DNA of 17,595 nt, from assembly GCA_013287095.1 (NCBI GenBank), contig JABDEJ010000049.1:1-17595 (forward strand). Reading direction: 5' to 3'. A program made the position numbers and the translations under genes. Positions within the stretch are counted from its first letter, which is position 1. Each line of letters begins with the position of its first letter. This DNA comes from Bacteroidota bacterium. Lineage in GTDB: Bacteria > Bacteroidota > Bacteroidia > CAILMK01. Below are positions 16,572 to 17,595 of this stretch, one piece after another. Under the pieces are notes generated by a model, which searched no databases, was not told the DNA's origin, and saw only the letters and a program-made list of their open reading frames with translations.

Positions 16572-17594
16572 TTAGCTAAAGAACCATAATTTTTCATTAA
16601 TAGTTTTCAATGAGAGCGGAAAGTTATTCGTGTAAAGGTTTCCGGTTCCGAGTCCCTGGGGCAAAACAGGATTTTTTTCGGCGGCCCATTGCGCAATTGC
16701 ATTTAGGCCAATATTTGATTCGAGGGCAGAAGTGGCCCACCAATCTGTTGATGTATTTTGAATAAGGCTTATCCATCCATCGGCCTCTTTTAACCCGCCA
16801 AGTAAGGATGGCTTGAGGATAATATATTGAGGTTTAATTTTTTGAAGCAGTTCTTTTTTTTGGTCTGTGTCCGTTATCCCGATCAATTCTTCATCCAACG
16901 CTATCGGGACCGGACTGTCGGCGCATAGTTTTTGCATATCCGGCCAGTTTCCGGGCTTAATAGGCTGTTCAATGGAATGGATTTGAAATCGGGATAGCTT
17001 ATCCAATTTTGAGAGTGCATCATCAGTGCCGAAAGCGCCATTTGCATCCAGCCTGATTTTTAGTTCTGATCCAAATTCGTTGCTGACTTTCCGGATCAAA
17101 TTCAGTTCTGATTCGAAATCCATGGCACCGACTTTAAACTTTATGGTCGTAAAACCATTGCTGATCTTTTCTTTTGCTTGCTGAAACATCTCATCAACAC
17201 CTGCCATCCATACCAGGCCATTTATGATAATCCCTTCTTCCCCTCTGGAAAATTTATTGTCAAACAAAACCTTTTTGCCGCCGCCTTTCAGGTCAAGAAT
17301 AGCCGTTTCAAGGGCAAATTTTATGGCGGGAAATCTGGCAAGTTCGGGACCGGCGATCTCAAGGTTTTGAGTTTGATTTATTCCGGCACATAGTTGGGCA
17401 AGCGCAGTTTCTATAAACGCCTCATCATCAATGCTCAGTCCCGGAATGATGCTGCACTCGCCAATACCTTCATTGTTTTTTTCATTGTCCCTGACCTTCA
17501 AAAACCAGGATGGCTTTTCCAGCAGAAATCCTCTTGAAGTCCCAGCAGGTTTTTTGAACTTTAAAGGGAATTGTTCGAATGAAGCAACGTATTT
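16572..17594 (-). CDS. menC: o-Succinylbenzoate synthase MenC, 5' end beyond the window
   Basis: The visible 340 residues are an enolase-superfamily enzyme that dehydrates SHCHC to o-succinylbenzoate in menaquinone (vitamin K2) biosynthesis. The frame stays open to the window edge. The residues before the TTG at 17501 (SFEQFPLKFKKPAGTSRG) match the normal N-terminal capping domain, so the true start is upstream of the window and nearly the whole gene is present. Barrel motifs are in order: the catalytic Lys pair KFK (17133-17141), Asp of RLDANG (17046-17048), Glu of SIEQP (16968-16970), Asp of ALDEE (16893-16895) and the opposing Lys of ILKPS (16812-16814). A related superfamily member such as dipeptide epimerase cannot be wholly excluded, but the N-terminal segment and overall pattern fit MenC. 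The gene ends 94 bp before the start of the large surface-protein gene. Neighbouring men genes would be expected beyond this edge. Confidence 0.9.
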   Translation of the reverse strand, partial: KYVASFEQFPLKFKKPAGTSRGFLLEKPSWFLKVRDNEKNNEGIGECSIIPGLSIDDEAFIETALAQLCAGINQTQNLEIAGPELARFPAIKFALETAILDLKGGGKKVLFDNKFSRGEEGIIINGLVWMAGVDEMFQQAKEKISNGFTTIKFKVGAMDFESELNLIRKVSNEFGSELKIRLDANGAFGTDDALSKLDKLSRFQIHSIEQPIKPGNWPDMQKLCADSPVPIALDEELIGITDTDQKKELLQKIKPQYIILKPSLLGGLKEADGWISLIQNTSTDWWATSALESNIGLNAIAQWAAEKNPVLPQGLGTGNLYTNNFPLSLKTINEKLWFFS

Positions 17595-17595
17595 C

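Overview
The window looks like a piece of a Bacteroidota chromosome, probably an environmental member near the Chitinophagales, Sphingobacteriales or Saprospirales. The evidence is a giant secreted protein ending in a gliding-motility-associated (CHU_C, type B) type IX secretion sorting domain, a PafA-type alkaline phosphatase, menaquinone biosynthesis (MenC), and several possible promoter elements of the Bacteroidota -7 form TAnnTTTG. Base composition is moderate and fairly even. I see no rRNA, tRNA, CRISPR array, insertion sequence or phage gene.

Layout from left to right: (1) the 3' part of an M20 dipeptidase gene on the + strand, truncated by the window edge; (2) a convergent gene for a small outer-membrane beta-barrel-like protein; (3) a + strand block of cassette A (small protein plus nucleotidyltransferase-like protein), clpB, lon, cassette B (a diverged copy of the same two-gene cassette) and a short-chain dehydrogenase; (4) a - strand block of a secreted lipoprotein, a PafA-like phosphatase, a 1355-residue modular surface protein with an intrinsic terminator behind it, and the nearly complete menC, truncated at its 5' end by the window edge.

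The protein quality-control genes clpB (ATP-dependent disaggregase) and lon (ATP-dependent protease) lie in tandem, 149 bp apart, and every catalytic residue I checked is present. They are bracketed by two paralogous small-protein/nucleotidyltransferase cassettes, A just before clpB and B just after lon. In cassette B the genes overlap by 4 bases (ATGA), and the dehydrogenase starts 14 bases further on, so lon, cassette B and the dehydrogenase could share a transcript. In cassette A the nucleotidyltransferase has no usable start in its own frame. A one-base frame change in a T7 run beside an overlapping GTGA would restore an N terminus like that of cassette B. The cassettes resemble toxin-antitoxin or defence-type nucleotidyltransferase pairs, but nothing in the sequence proves that role. 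They are the best candidate here for an under-described system.

The - strand block is mainly cell-surface and export functions. The large protein has a signal peptide, a six-repeat FG-GAP propeller (four repeats with calcium-loop motifs), a CARDB-like spacer, nine tandem Ig-like domains each with two cysteines at matching places, and the sorting domain.
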